From contig NZ_NHPP01000026.1 in NCBI RefSeq assembly GCF_002838835.1, forward strand, positions 1 through 50,932: a stretch of 50,932 nt of DNA, in the 5' to 3' direction. This document shows, one piece after another, positions 26,404-35,404 of the stretch. Numbering within the stretch: the first letter of the stretch is position 1; every line of letters begins with the position of its first letter. Under the pieces are notes generated by a model. That model was not told the origin of the DNA, did no database searches, and saw only the letters and a program-made list of their open reading frames with translations. This DNA is from Siphonobacter sp. SORGH_AS_0500. Its GTDB lineage: Bacteria; Bacteroidota; Bacteroidia; Cytophagales; Spirosomataceae. Made by a program: the position numbers and the translations under genes.

Positions 26404-27113
26404 TCTTCTATTTCGATCACTAATAAAAGGGCATGGCTGGAAAGAGCTTCAAATTCTACTTTCCGGCCATGCTTCAGTGATAAGCCATCCCGACTCTCAA
26501 GCAGGCGATCCTGCACTTCAAACGCTCCTTCAATGACGAAAACAAAGACACCGGCCCCCGGCTGAGTGATTTGATACTCCGACTGCATACGTCCATCGTA
26601 CTTACCGATAAAGGCCCGATAGTTACTGACATTCGCTGGCTTTTGTAGAGGTAAGAATGTATTCCTTTCTGTGAGGTCAATCTGTTCAATGACCAATCGC
26701 TCTTCAGCTTTTGGATTCTTAATCCAGACTTGCAGGAAGTTAATGAGTGTATCCGGGTAAGGATTCGTAATTTCATAACTTCCGGCCTGCGTGGACAGGT
26801 GCAGGATTTCGCCCGGCGAAGCGAACCCTTTTCTACCATCGGCCAACCGATATTGTAAACCGCCGGACAGGGGAATAATCATCACTTCCGTGCCCTGTTC
26901 TACGTGCATACCCAGCGTCGCTTCTGCGGCCAGTGTATCATCATTCAGCACCTGCAAGACTCCAAAAGGCATGCGGCCTTCCGCCTGATAGGTGCCGAAA
27001 TTAAACGTGTGCAAACTTCTGAACCAGTCCAGTCCGGAATACCCTCGCTGACCAGATAGGTAAATTCTAGCCTCGGAGGAATCATTCATTACCTTAGCAC
27101 TCATGAGCTTCAA
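26400..27113 (-). CDS. Pirin-like bicupin (YhaK/quercetinase-like)
   Basis: 237 residues, two cupin halves: 'GWDWFRSLHTFNFGTYQ'-like start ('YSGLDWFRSLHTFNFG'), 'FGVLQVLNDDTLAAEATLGMHVEQGTEVMII' in the first half, and a second half with 'GVFVFVIEGAFEV'. In the first cupin the usual His-rich metal site is reduced ('GMHVEQGTE'), so oxygenase activity is uncertain. The start is unclear: ATG at 27113 overlaps the upstream gene by 20 bp, while ATGs at 27104 and 27089 are in frame. Convergent with the DUF5009 gene. Confidence 0.83.
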   Translation of the reverse strand: MKLMSAKVMNDSSEARIYLSGQRGYSGLDWFRSLHTFNFGTYQAEGRMPFGVLQVLNDDTLAAEATLGMHVEQGTEVMIIPLSGGLQYRLADGRKGFASPGEILHLSTQAGSYEITNPYPDTLINFLQVWIKNPKAEERLVIEQIDLTERNTFLPLQKPANVSNYRAFIGKYDGRMQSEYQITQPGAGVFVFVIEGAFEVQDRLLESRDGLSLKHGRKVEFEALSSHALLLVIEIED

Positions 27114-27618
27114 TCGAATGAATAGTTAAAAAGGGTTGCAATGGGATTAAATCCGTTTCGACCTCCTCGCCCTTCCTCAACGCTTCCCGCCTATCTTCAT
27201 AGGCAATAAGCAGGTTGGGGCCAACGGTATCAATCCATGTGAGCGGTTCGGTATAAAAGTAAATCGCAACGGCGTGCTCTTCTTTTCGCTGCATGTGCGA
27301 ATGAATGATCTCAAAACGAAAGTTTTGAAAGGGAAGACACCGCTTTCCATACGCATTACTTACATCGGGAATCAGGCCTTTTAACTGCCGGATATACCCA
27401 ACCGCTGCCGTGCTCACCAGGGAATGCAGGCGATCGGCCTGCGGAATGTGGGTTACTAACTCAGCAAAGGTTTGATACTTACCTTGCTGATCGTAAAACT
27501 GAGCCTGCATGAAAAACTCCCGATGAGTATCTTCAAAAACCTGCCGATCCCAGGCCTTGTCCGAAGCCGCATTAATCACCTTCCGATAACCTAATCGTAT
27601 CATACGTGTGGTCCACAT
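27094..27618 (-). CDS. Hypothetical protein, unrecognised
   Basis: 174 residues, mixed alpha/beta composition, no signal peptide or membrane helix. I do not recognise the family. Conspicuous parts are an N-terminal basic/amphipathic segment ('RLGYRKVINAASDKAWDRQVFEDTHREFF') and a central beta-rich region ('FRFEIIHSHMQRKEEHAVAIYFYTEPLTWIDTV'). It overlaps the start of the pirin-like gene, so the two are translationally linked. The start could be ATG 27603 (MIRLGY). Confidence 0.65.
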   Translation of the reverse strand: MWTTRMIRLGYRKVINAASDKAWDRQVFEDTHREFFMQAQFYDQQGKYQTFAELVTHIPQADRLHSLVSTAAVGYIRQLKGLIPDVSNAYGKRCLPFQNFRFEIIHSHMQRKEEHAVAIYFYTEPLTWIDTVGPNLLIAYEDRREALRKGEEVETDLIPLQPFLTIHSIEAHEC

Positions 27619-27672
27619 CTCTAATCGCTATGTAAAAGTCTGGATATAGTTTCTCCAGACCTTCCTGTAAAT

Positions 27673-28401
27673 TTAGGCACTTACCACAATGGTATGAGTA
27701 ATAACATACCCCGCAGCAATACTGCCCGTCAAGGTACCCAGCTCCAGAGAAACCGAATCCGAGAATACATTATCTCTGGCGTTGGTAGTGTCCTGCTTTC
27801 CTTTTTTATAATAATTGGTTGCGGTGGTATAAATCGTGTTGGTAACATCCTCGGGGAAGGCGATCTGGGTTACTAATAACGACTTGCCGCTGGCGTTATA
27901 AATGTGCACATGAATATGCGTAGCCCGACCGGAATACCAACCGGGAAAGATTGACGTAAACGTGACCAAACCCGCAGTATCCGTCGTCTGGCGACCACGT
28001 AAGAAATGTACCGAAGCATAATTGGTTGATTGCATCTGCGTCCCCCCGTATTCGGAATAGTTACCGTCGGCATCGCAGTGCCAGATGTCTACTAAAGCTC
28101 CGGCCAGGGCGGCACAACTGTTATTTTTGTTCTGAATGGTAATCTTGATCGTGAAAGGTAAACCCGTACGGTCGGAACGAATGTCATTAGTAACCAGCGA
28201 GCTGGGTGATTTCGTAGGAAAAGGGCCTTCCGTTTCCGAAGGCGTGGAAGTACAACTGCCCGTACTGGTACCACTACCCGATCCTGAATCGGTATCAGGG
28301 GTTGTACTTTCGGTATCTTTTTTGCAGGAGCCAGTTAGTGGAGCAACAGCCATCAGGCCTAAAGCGGTAAAACCTTGTTTTAAAAAATCTTTACGTTCCA
28401 T
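27673..28401 (-). CDS. Exported intradiol ring-cleavage dioxygenase-like protein
   Basis: 242 residues with a lipoprotein-type signal ('PLTGSCKK', Cys26) and a Ser/Gly/Thr-rich spacer to about 55. The catalytic beta-sandwich keeps the non-heme Fe(III) ligands expected for protocatechuate/catechol dioxygenases: Y115 ('ADGNYSEYGG'), Y156 ('PGWYSGRATHIHVHIY'), H162 and H164. Intact ligands suggest an active enzyme, but its exported location points to a non-classical aromatic substrate. It lies downstream of the LytTR pair on the same strand (106-bp gap). Confidence 0.88.
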   Translation of the reverse strand: MERKDFLKQGFTALGLMAVAPLTGSCKKDTESTTPDTDSGSGSGTSTGSCTSTPSETEGPFPTKSPSSLVTNDIRSDRTGLPFTIKITIQNKNNSCAALAGALVDIWHCDADGNYSEYGGTQMQSTNYASVHFLRGRQTTDTAGLVTFTSIFPGWYSGRATHIHVHIYNASGKSLLVTQIAFPEDVTNTIYTTATNYYKKGKQDTTNARDNVFSDSVSLELGTLTGSIAAGYVITHTIVVSA

Positions 28402-28507
28402 CGTTTGCGTATTGTGAGTAGTTCAGTGAATAATACGTTCAACTACCGGGCAACGTTGCAAGCCTTTGGAGCTTTGAGGTAAACACCCGAAATGTCTCGG
28501 TAAATGA

Positions 28508-29191
28508 CTAGTTGCGGAAGCGTTTCTGGAAGTCAGCTTCGTAACTGGCTCCAATCGGAATCTCTTCATTGCCGAGTACAATGATCTTATTCCGCACCGA
28601 TTCAATCCTGGAAAAAGGTACAATGAACGAGCGGTGAACTCGGATGAATTCATCATCGGGTAATTGCTGCATCAGGCTTTTCATGGTCAGTCGGGCGACG
28701 ATGGGCTTACTTTGCTTTAGATGAATTTTCAGGTAATCGTCCAACCCTTCGATGAATAGAATATCTGAAACATCAATTTTATGTACGCTGTAATCAGCCC
28801 GAATGTAGAGGTAACGCGAAGGTTCCGATTGATTCAGAAAGCGATAATACTCGCTGGCTTTGGTAACCGCCTGCTGAAAACGTTCAGCCGTAAAGGGTTT
28901 CAATAGATAATCGACGGCCTGAAGATTAAAACCCTCCACGGCGTATTCTGCGTAAGCCGTTGTAAAAATAACCATGCATTTTTCGGGTAAAGTTCGGTAG
29001 AAATCAATCCCGGAAATGGCTGGCATATTAATGTCCAGAAAGAGCAGATCGACCGAATTTTCCTGCAAAAATTGCCATGCTTCGGCGGTGCTGGTGAACG
29101 TCTTCAAAAGCTCCACTTCTGCCCCCTTACTGCAAAAATGGGTAATAATGCGAAGGGCAGGCGGTTCATCATCAATGGCAATCGCTTTCAT
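28508..29191 (-). CDS. LytTR family response regulator
   Basis: 227 residues. The receiver domain has the acid pocket 'IDDEP' (7-10) and phosphoacceptor D53 ('LLFLDINMP'), with Lys in 'YLLKPF' (about 97). The C-terminal LytTR DNA-binding domain (about 130-227) shows 'DDYLKIHLKQSKPIVARLTMKSLMQQLPDDEFIRVHRSFIV'. Its ATG overlaps the stop of the kinase gene (ATGA), so the two are translated together. Confidence 0.94.
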   Translation of the reverse strand: MKAIAIDDEPPALRIITHFCSKGAEVELLKTFTSTAEAWQFLQENSVDLLFLDINMPAISGIDFYRTLPEKCMVIFTTAYAEYAVEGFNLQAVDYLLKPFTAERFQQAVTKASEYYRFLNQSEPSRYLYIRADYSVHKIDVSDILFIEGLDDYLKIHLKQSKPIVARLTMKSLMQQLPDDEFIRVHRSFIVPFSRIESVRNKIIVLGNEEIPIGASYEADFQKRFRN

Positions 29192-30258
29192 AACTTTAGG
29201 GTTAATTCAATCGTAAAAGTGTTCTCGGTATCCTGAATTTGCAGATCATGGCGATCTGGATAGAGTAATTCCAGGCGGGCTTTGGTATTTCGTAACCCAA
29301 TCCCACCAGCATTTTCGTCGGAGGGTACAAGGCGTACTTTCTGGTTAAAAACGAACAACCGTAACTGGTGTTCGTCCACCCTTACCCGAATGATTATTTC
29401 CGATCTTCCTTCCGGGTTTACTCCGTATTTAAACGCATTTTCAATGAATGAAATCAGTAGCAACGGAGCAATTTTTTGCTGAGACGCTTGTCCCTGATTG
29501 CTATACTGTAGCTGCACGGTATCATCCAGCCGGATTTTCTGAAGAGCCACGTACTGCTCAATATAATCCAGTTCCTTTTTCAGCGGAACCAGATCATTCT
29601 GAGCATCGCGAATCACGTACCGCATAAAAGAAGATAACTGCACAATGGCATCAGCGGTAGCATCTGATTTTTCGATCGCCAGCGAATAAATGCTGTTGAG
29701 GGTATTAAAGAGAAAATGAGGGTTTATTTGAGCTTTCAGGTAGGATAACTCCGTCTGCAGACGATCCTGCTCGGATTGCTGCCAGCGGTCGTTAATGCGA
29801 AGCGACAAGGATAGAAAAAGGGCCAGCAAAAACATGAATAACTTCTGACTCAGGGCAAAATCCAGCGGTGGTTTTTCCCAAAATTCCTGCGGTGGAGGCA
29901 AATTCTTTTCCTCCCCTGACGGCATAACCCAAGACCGCGAGAATTTCTCCTGGCGGGGTCGCTCCCGTTTAAAATCTTCCCTGGGGAATGTTCCAACAAT
30001 GCATAAAAAAGCCATGAATGAGAGGCCCGCAAAGACTACGTATTTCTTCGGAAAGAAAAAACGGGGAATCAGGACGAAGTAACTCAGGTAAAAAAAGGCA
30101 ACGATTAATACCGTTGAAACCAGGTTACTCCGCTCGTGTGGATTGGTGCCCAGTTGTAATAACTCAGGAAAACCATACGGCGAAAAAACGTAAGGCAGAA
30201 TGAAAAATGCTACGCCGGCGATTACCAGTCCCAGCGTTCGATAGATACTTTTTTTCAT
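29188..30258 (-). CDS. Sensor histidine kinase of the LytS/YehU (His_kinase) type
   Basis: 356 residues. Four N-terminal membrane helices (about 9-26, 46-64, 74-90, 138-153) are followed by a His_kinase domain with phosphoacceptor H181 in 'QINPHFLFNTLNSIYSLA', then an HATPase_c domain with 'SFIENAFKYGV' and 'GGIGLRNTKARL'. No periplasmic sensor domain is seen, so membrane state or a small ligand is probably sensed. Forms a pair with the LytTR regulator. Confidence 0.93.
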   Translation of the reverse strand: MKKSIYRTLGLVIAGVAFFILPYVFSPYGFPELLQLGTNPHERSNLVSTVLIVAFFYLSYFVLIPRFFFPKKYVVFAGLSFMAFLCIVGTFPREDFKRERPRQEKFSRSWVMPSGEEKNLPPPQEFWEKPPLDFALSQKLFMFLLALFLSLSLRINDRWQQSEQDRLQTELSYLKAQINPHFLFNTLNSIYSLAIEKSDATADAIVQLSSFMRYVIRDAQNDLVPLKKELDYIEQYVALQKIRLDDTVQLQYSNQGQASQQKIAPLLLISFIENAFKYGVNPEGRSEIIIRVRVDEHQLRLFVFNQKVRLVPSDENAGGIGLRNTKARLELLYPDRHDLQIQDTENTFTIELTLKL

Positions 30259-30345
30259 GCCTTTGTTTCGGATTGTATTTCTGATGCTGAATCTACAAAA
30301 GTGAATTCCAAAGCAAAAATCTGTACGGTAAACAGCCGGAATCCG

Positions 30346-30353
30346 TAGGTTTG
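30346..30353 (+). promoter_or_regulatory. Bacteroidota -7 promoter box for the methyltransferase gene
   Basis: TAGGTTTG matches TAnnTTTG exactly, 28 bp before the ATG. Upstream TCTG (30320-30323) is a weak -33 candidate with spacing slightly longer than usual. Confidence 0.5.
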
Positions 30354-30381
30354 TAGCTTTCTGATCTTATACTCTACTCCT

Positions 30382-31425
30382 ATGTCTATTGATTTGGCTC
30401 CCATTACCCGACACCTTCGGGCCATGTACGGCTCCCGGCTACTGGTGGCGGCAGTTAACCACTTTCAGATTTTTGAATTATTTAAAAAGGGTCCGCTTTC
30501 TTTTTCTGATTTACAGAAAAAATTAAAACTGAAAGATCGTCCCGCCTACGTACTTATCCCCAGCTTATGTGCAATGGAATTACTGGCGTATACGCCTGAG
30601 GGTACGCTCGAACTCACGGAACTGGGCACCTACCTGAGCGAATCAAATCCGGATAATCTGATTGGGTATGTAGGACTTGAAAAGGATGATTCGGGCGTAC
30701 TGGAAATGGTTACCCGCCTGAAAAATGACGGTCCTCTGGATACTTCCGAAGGATTTTCCTACGTAAAAGAAGGCGAAGGCCCCTCGCCAATGGACGATGC
30801 CGAAGCAGCCCGTTTCTTTACCCTAGGTCTGGCTGGAAGAGCCCGGAAGCTGTCGCCGCTGGTAGCGGCCCGCTTACCTCAAAGTCAGGGGCATTTGCTG
30901 GATGTAGCGGGTGGTTCGGGTTATTATACCTTTGAATGGTTACGGCTGAATCCGGGAGCAACGGCCACCTTGTTTGACCGTCCGCAGGTGCTGGAAGTGG
31001 CGAAAGAGTTACTGGAAGAATTTAGTACGAGTGGAAAAGAAGGAGCCGATTCAGTCAAAGAACGCCTAACTTTCCACCCCGGCGACATGCTGACCGACGA
31101 GTTACCCGAAACGGATGTATTACTGGCCGCAAGCCTTTTTCACGACTGGCCTACTGAAACCTGTTTATTACTAGCCAAACGTTTTGCGGCGGCTCTACGG
31201 CCCAACGGCGAAATCTGGGTGCATGATACATTTTTGCATGATACCCTGGATGGCCCCAAACCTGCAACCGACTATTCGGCGGCCTTGTTCTGGGCGACCA
31301 AAGGACGAATTTACAGTCGGCAGGAACATGGAGAATGGTTTAAATCGGTTGGTTTAACACCCTTGGGTGATGCCATCCCCACGCAGTTGGAATACGGTTT
31401 GATTGGAGCCCGAAAAGAGGATTAA
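30382..31425 (+). CDS. SAM-dependent O-methyltransferase (PF00891 type)
   Basis: 347 residues. An N-terminal winged-helix dimerisation domain (about 15-100) and a class I methyltransferase fold: motif I 'LLDVAGGSGYYTFEW' (about 172-186), acidic 'ATLFDRPQV', later 'ASLFHDWPTETCLLLAKRFAAALRPNGEIWVHDT'. The family methylates hydroxyl groups of small aromatic or polyketide-like compounds. The conserved acidic/His base ('FHDWP') is present. Isolated, divergent from the two-component pair. Confidence 0.88.
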   Translation: MSIDLAPITRHLRAMYGSRLLVAAVNHFQIFELFKKGPLSFSDLQKKLKLKDRPAYVLIPSLCAMELLAYTPEGTLELTELGTYLSESNPDNLIGYVGLEKDDSGVLEMVTRLKNDGPLDTSEGFSYVKEGEGPSPMDDAEAARFFTLGLAGRARKLSPLVAARLPQSQGHLLDVAGGSGYYTFEWLRLNPGATATLFDRPQVLEVAKELLEEFSTSGKEGADSVKERLTFHPGDMLTDELPETDVLLAASLFHDWPTETCLLLAKRFAAALRPNGEIWVHDTFLHDTLDGPKPATDYSAALFWATKGRIYSRQEHGEWFKSVGLTPLGDAIPTQLEYGLIGARKED

Positions 31426-31434
31426 CAAGCCGAA

Positions 31435-31480
31435 AAAAACCGGGGCTATTTCATTTTAGCAAAAAATAACCCCGGTTTTT
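31435..31480. terminator. Bidirectional intrinsic terminator between convergent genes
   Basis: AAAAACCGGGG / CCCCGGTTTTT with inner GCTATT/AATAAC pairing. T runs on both sides serve the methyltransferase (+) and the LLM oxidoreductase (-) genes. Confidence 0.88.
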
Positions 31481-31486
31481 TATTAA

Positions 31487-32509
31487 TTAATTGTGAACGG
31501 GAGCCACCGTTTCAAAGGCTTCCGCTAACAATTCAAACGTCCGTAAACGATCTTCGAAGTGGTAAGTCATGGTCGAAGCCATGATTTCATCGACGTCATA
31601 TTCGATAGCCAGACGGGTTAATTCTTCCTTTACCTGATCGGGCGTTCCCGATACCACCCGGTCGGCATGAACGTAGCGAAGTCGGTCTTCTTCAGCCAGT
31701 GTAAACTCGTAATCTTTGATGGTTTCGTAATCATCTACACCTTCAAAGCGTCCTTTATCCATTTGCACCAATCTATAGTCCAGCACCTTACGTAGTTGCC
31801 GAGCTTTCTCTTCGGTATCGGCACAAATGACAAACAGAGCCAGTAAGGCAGCGGGCTCTGCCATCATTTCGGAAGGTCGGAATGAACGTTTATACTGCTC
31901 GACAATTTGCGGCGAAACTTGTCCATTGATGAAACGGGCCACGGCCAGACCCATGCCATACTGGGCGGCTAACTGACTACTGCCGCCGCTTGAACTTAAA
32001 ATCCACTGAGCCGGAATCGTATCCGCCTGCGGCACGGCCAGGATGGGACCGTACTGCGTTCCGGCGGAATCTGTGAAGAAAGTTTGCAGATAATCGAGTT
32101 GTTGACGGTAACTTTGCTCACTGAAGTCGTTGGATGGATTAAGTAAAGCCGACGAAATGCGGTCTCCACCGGGAGCACGCCCCATCCCGAGGTCAATGCG
32201 ACCTGGAAAAAGTGATTCGAGTAACCGGAAATTTTCCGCCACTTTTAAAGCACTGTGATTGGGCAACATGATCCCACCGGAACCCACCCGAATGCGTTCG
32301 GTTTCGTCAGCCAGCTTCACCATCAAAACTTCAGGAGCAGACCCGGCAATGGCCGCAGCGTTGTGGTGTTCAGAAACCCAGAAACGGGTATATCCCCACT
32401 GATCTGCCTTTTTAGCTACAGTTATGGTTTGTTGCAGGGCATTGCGGGCGGAACCACCTTTGCGAACAGGAGATTGATCCAATATGCTTAGTCGAAGAGG
32501 CTTGCTCAT
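31487..32509 (-). CDS. LLM class flavin-dependent oxidoreductase (MsnO8 type)
   Basis: 340 residues, bacterial luciferase-like TIM barrel. 'LSILDQSPVRKG' at the start and 'YTRFWVSEHHNAAAIAGSAPEVLM' are typical of the luciferase-like MsnO8 group; 'GSGGIMLPNHSALKVAENFRLLESLFPGRIDLGMGRAPG' marks flavin/substrate loops. FMN-dependent oxidoreductase with unknown substrate. Confidence 0.92.
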   Translation of the reverse strand: MSKPLRLSILDQSPVRKGGSARNALQQTITVAKKADQWGYTRFWVSEHHNAAAIAGSAPEVLMVKLADETERIRVGSGGIMLPNHSALKVAENFRLLESLFPGRIDLGMGRAPGGDRISSALLNPSNDFSEQSYRQQLDYLQTFFTDSAGTQYGPILAVPQADTIPAQWILSSSGGSSQLAAQYGMGLAVARFINGQVSPQIVEQYKRSFRPSEMMAEPAALLALFVICADTEEKARQLRKVLDYRLVQMDKGRFEGVDDYETIKDYEFTLAEEDRLRYVHADRVVSGTPDQVKEELTRLAIEYDVDEIMASTMTYHFEDRLRTFELLAEAFETVAPVHN

Positions 32510-32608
32510 ACAATTTGTATTAATCGGTGTTTTAAGTACATATTTTCAATACACTAAACACAAACAATAAATATAAATGAAGCTGATTATGAACAGAGTA
32601 TAAAAATT

Positions 32609-32640
32609 TTTGTTCTTTAGAAAAGAGAAGTTGATTTTTG
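32609..32640 (+). promoter_or_regulatory. Probable promoter of the NDH-2 gene
   Basis: TTTG (32609-32612), a 20-bp spacer, then GATTTTTG (32633-32640), one mismatch from TAnnTTTG. This gives a leader of about 190 nt before the ATG at 32835; I see no hairpin terminator in that leader. Confidence 0.45.
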
Positions 32641-32834
32641 TACTAAAATTCGATTTGCCCGTTTGATATTTACAATGAGTAGAAATACGAAATCAAGCAT
32701 GTAAGTGCTCTTTTTCCCATTTTTAAACAATTAACCATTAAACGTTTTCGAAAGCCATTCGTTCCTCTTCGGAGTTTTTCCGAAGGAAGTGGTTCAGTTT
32801 TTTAGGCTTCGAGCGTTGTCCATCGCTTTGTCAA

Positions 32835-34181
32835 ATGCTTGATTTAAATGATCTTTCGCTAAATATTCCTGAAACCACCAAGCCGCGTGTTGTCATCATT
32901 GGAGGTGGATTTGGAGGAATTAACCTGGCTCAAAAACTTCCCGGGAAGTCTTTTCAGGTGGTTATGCTCGACAAACAGAACTATCATGGGTTCTGGCCTC
33001 TCCTCTATCAGGTTGCAACGGCAGGTCTGGAAGCCGACGCGATTGCAGAGCCTCTTCGGAAAATGTTTGATGAAGAGTATGAGGACTTTCACTTTCGTCC
33101 GGTTCGCGTAACGAGCATTAGCCCCGAAACAAAAACCATTACGACGTTAATTGGTGATTTGAAATACGATTATCTGGTTATCGCCACTGGTACGAAGTCT
33201 AACTTCTTCGGTAATGATCAGATCAAGCAGAATTCTTTTCCGCTGAAGAAAATTACGGATGCACTGAACCTGCGTAGCCAGATTCTGCAAAGCTTCGAGA
33301 AAGCAAACATGACGACTAACGCCGAGTTACGTCAGAGCTTGCTGAACATCGTGATTGTAGGTGGTGGCCCAACGGGCGTTGAAACGGCAGGGGCCTTAGC
33401 CGAAATGCGTAAACACGTATTACCCGGCGATTATCCAGGCATGGATTTCAGCAAAATGAACATCTATCTGGTGGAAGGTCTGGATCGGGTATTACCTCCA
33501 ATGTCACCCGAGTCGAGCCAGAAAACGCAGAAATACCTGGAGAAAATGGGCGTAATCGTAAAAACGAAAACGCTAGTGGAATCGTACGACGGCGAAACCG
33601 TAACCTTTAAAGGTGGTGAGCAAATCAAAACACAAACGCTGGTTTGGGCGGCGGGTGTTTCCGGTGCAACGATTAAAGGTATTCCTGAAACGATTATCCA
33701 GCGTGGCGGTCGTTACCCCGTAAACCTGTTTAACCAGATTGAAGGGTATACGGACATTTTCGCCATTGGTGACATCGCGATGATGAAGTCAGAAAAATAT
33801 CCAAATGGTCACCCCGGCGTAGCTCAGCCCGCTATGCAACAGGGTGTGCATTTAGCGAAGAACCTGAAGCGGATGTTAGCCGGACAGGAAATGACGCCAT
33901 TCAATTACTTCGATAAAGGTTCACTCGCCATCATTGGTCGGGCACGTGCAGTAGCGGATTTACCCGGTAAAATCAACCTGGGTGGTATTATTGCCTGGTT
34001 TGCCTGGCTATTCGTTCACATTTATTACCTGATTGGTTTCCGTAATAAACTGGTAGTGTTGAGTAACTGGCTGTATCGTTTCTTCACTTACGAACGCGGT
34101 ACCCGTCTGATTATCCGTCCGTTTATTCGGAAGGGGGACAAGGCTACGGAAGTATTTATGCATAAACAGCAAGCTGATTAA
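32835..34181 (+). CDS. ndh: Type II NADH:quinone oxidoreductase (NDH-2)
   Basis: 448 residues. The FAD Rossmann motif 'VIIGGGFGGINLAQ' (20-33) is followed by a second dinucleotide fold 'IVIVGGGPTGVETAGALAE' and the FAD-contacting 'IFAIGDIAM'. The C-terminus has a hydrophobic/amphipathic stretch ('IAWFAWLFVHIYYLIGF') that would anchor the enzyme to the inner membrane. It feeds electrons from NADH to menaquinone without pumping protons. It is a single-gene unit with its own promoter and a strong terminator. Confidence 0.9.
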   Translation: MLDLNDLSLNIPETTKPRVVIIGGGFGGINLAQKLPGKSFQVVMLDKQNYHGFWPLLYQVATAGLEADAIAEPLRKMFDEEYEDFHFRPVRVTSISPETKTITTLIGDLKYDYLVIATGTKSNFFGNDQIKQNSFPLKKITDALNLRSQILQSFEKANMTTNAELRQSLLNIVIVGGGPTGVETAGALAEMRKHVLPGDYPGMDFSKMNIYLVEGLDRVLPPMSPESSQKTQKYLEKMGVIVKTKTLVESYDGETVTFKGGEQIKTQTLVWAAGVSGATIKGIPETIIQRGGRYPVNLFNQIEGYTDIFAIGDIAMMKSEKYPNGHPGVAQPAMQQGVHLAKNLKRMLAGQEMTPFNYFDKGSLAIIGRARAVADLPGKINLGGIIAWFAWLFVHIYYLIGFRNKLVVLSNWLYRFFTYERGTRLIIRPFIRKGDKATEVFMHKQQAD

Positions 34182-34200
34182 ATTTTGGCTTACAGCTATA

Positions 34201-34236
34201 AAAAGGGATTCGGTGTCATTACCGAATCCCTTTTTT
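34201..34236 (+). terminator. Intrinsic terminator of ndh
   Basis: AAAAAGGGATTCGGT / ACCGAATCCCTTTTT perfect 15-bp arms with a 6-nt loop, T run after it, 20 bp past the stop. Confidence 0.9.
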
Positions 34237-34339
34237 TGTTGAATGAATGGTTAATAGTAAACATTTTGTAGGCATCTGTCCGATTTGAAAAGTTATTACT
34301 TATCCAATCCATTACTCCTACACAACTAACAACCATCAA

Positions 34340-35164
34340 CTACTTTAAATAAATGGCTCGAAAATTCTTCACGCTTTCCGCAATTTCGGGGCCGTTATTT
34401 TCCCACTTGTATTCGTATTCTGCTGAAATCGGGCCTTTGAATTTCTGACGTTTCAGTTCTGCAATTACTGCCGGAATATCACATACGCCCGTACCCCATA
34501 CGACGTCGTGTGTTTTGGGGGCTTTCTCTTCGAGGTCCTTGAAATGCATGCCTAGTACGTGACCTTCTAGCTTTTTCAGACATTCCACGGGATCTAATCC
34601 CGAACGAACCCAGTGACCAATATCCGAGCAGGAACCCAGGTAAGGATTAGTACCAATAACCGATAAAACCGAATCGGGATGCCAGTAATGCGAAGGCTTG
34701 GGATGATTATGCAACGCGACGTTAATCTTGTATTTCTTAGCCAGTTCGCCAATGTATGAAATCTGTTTAACGTCCGGCTCGGTGTTGATATTACGAATGC
34801 CCATTTCCTTCGCAAACTCAAAGAGCGATTTCCATTCGGCTTCGTCTTTTGCCCGCACCACGCCATAAGCGACCAGCGTAAGTCCCCGATCTTTCAGTAA
34901 CTTTTTCACCGCCTGACGCGTATCCGCATCCATCGTGAAATTCATAGTTCCGGCAATGCCGCCCCCAATTTGCTGGGTGGGGAAAGCTTCGACGTATTTC
35001 AGGCCGCAGCTATCAATTTTTCGTAAGGCTTCGCTAAAGGGAAACAATCGAAACGAGTAAGACTGAGCTCCCAGCATCCAGCCCGATTTAGATTCGGGCG
35101 TTTTCTGAGCGAAGAGGTTTCCCGTCAGCAATACCGTACATAGTAAAAGGAAGGCTTTTTTCAT
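34340..35164 (-). CDS. Exported sugar phosphate isomerase/epimerase-like TIM-barrel protein
   Basis: 274 residues with a signal peptide (1-19, 'LTGNLFAQ'). Xylose-isomerase-like TIM barrel: 'LGAQSYSFRLFPF' at 31-43, E129 ('NINTEP'), H152/H154 ('ALHNHP'), D181 ('CSDIGHW'), H207 ('GMHFKD') and E249 ('SAEYEY') form a plausible metal site. Such exported members are common in Bacteroidota; the substrate is unknown. A second protein of this broad superfamily is at 6980-7900. Confidence 0.86.
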   Translation of the reverse strand: MKKAFLLLCTVLLTGNLFAQKTPESKSGWMLGAQSYSFRLFPFSEALRKIDSCGLKYVEAFPTQQIGGGIAGTMNFTMDADTRQAVKKLLKDRGLTLVAYGVVRAKDEAEWKSLFEFAKEMGIRNINTEPDVKQISYIGELAKKYKINVALHNHPKPSHYWHPDSVLSVIGTNPYLGSCSDIGHWVRSGLDPVECLKKLEGHVLGMHFKDLEEKAPKTHDVVWGTGVCDIPAVIAELKRQKFKGPISAEYEYKWENNGPEIAESVKNFRAIYLK

Positions 35165-35404
35165 TGAATTTAGAGGTATAATGAATGTCCGATAAATATC
35201 AGAACTATTTCCAGAATAACCATAACGCTAATAAATGTTAAAATACGGCCTTACCACTGCTTATGGTATAAACTTCTACGTATCTAAAGTATCCAATACC
35301 CGTTAACTCACTAGCTCTGAATTTAACATTTTTTAGGTAGCAAATCCACCATAAATTACTCAACTTTAAAGCTTTAAAAGAATCATCGTCGATTCATACC
35401 AGCC

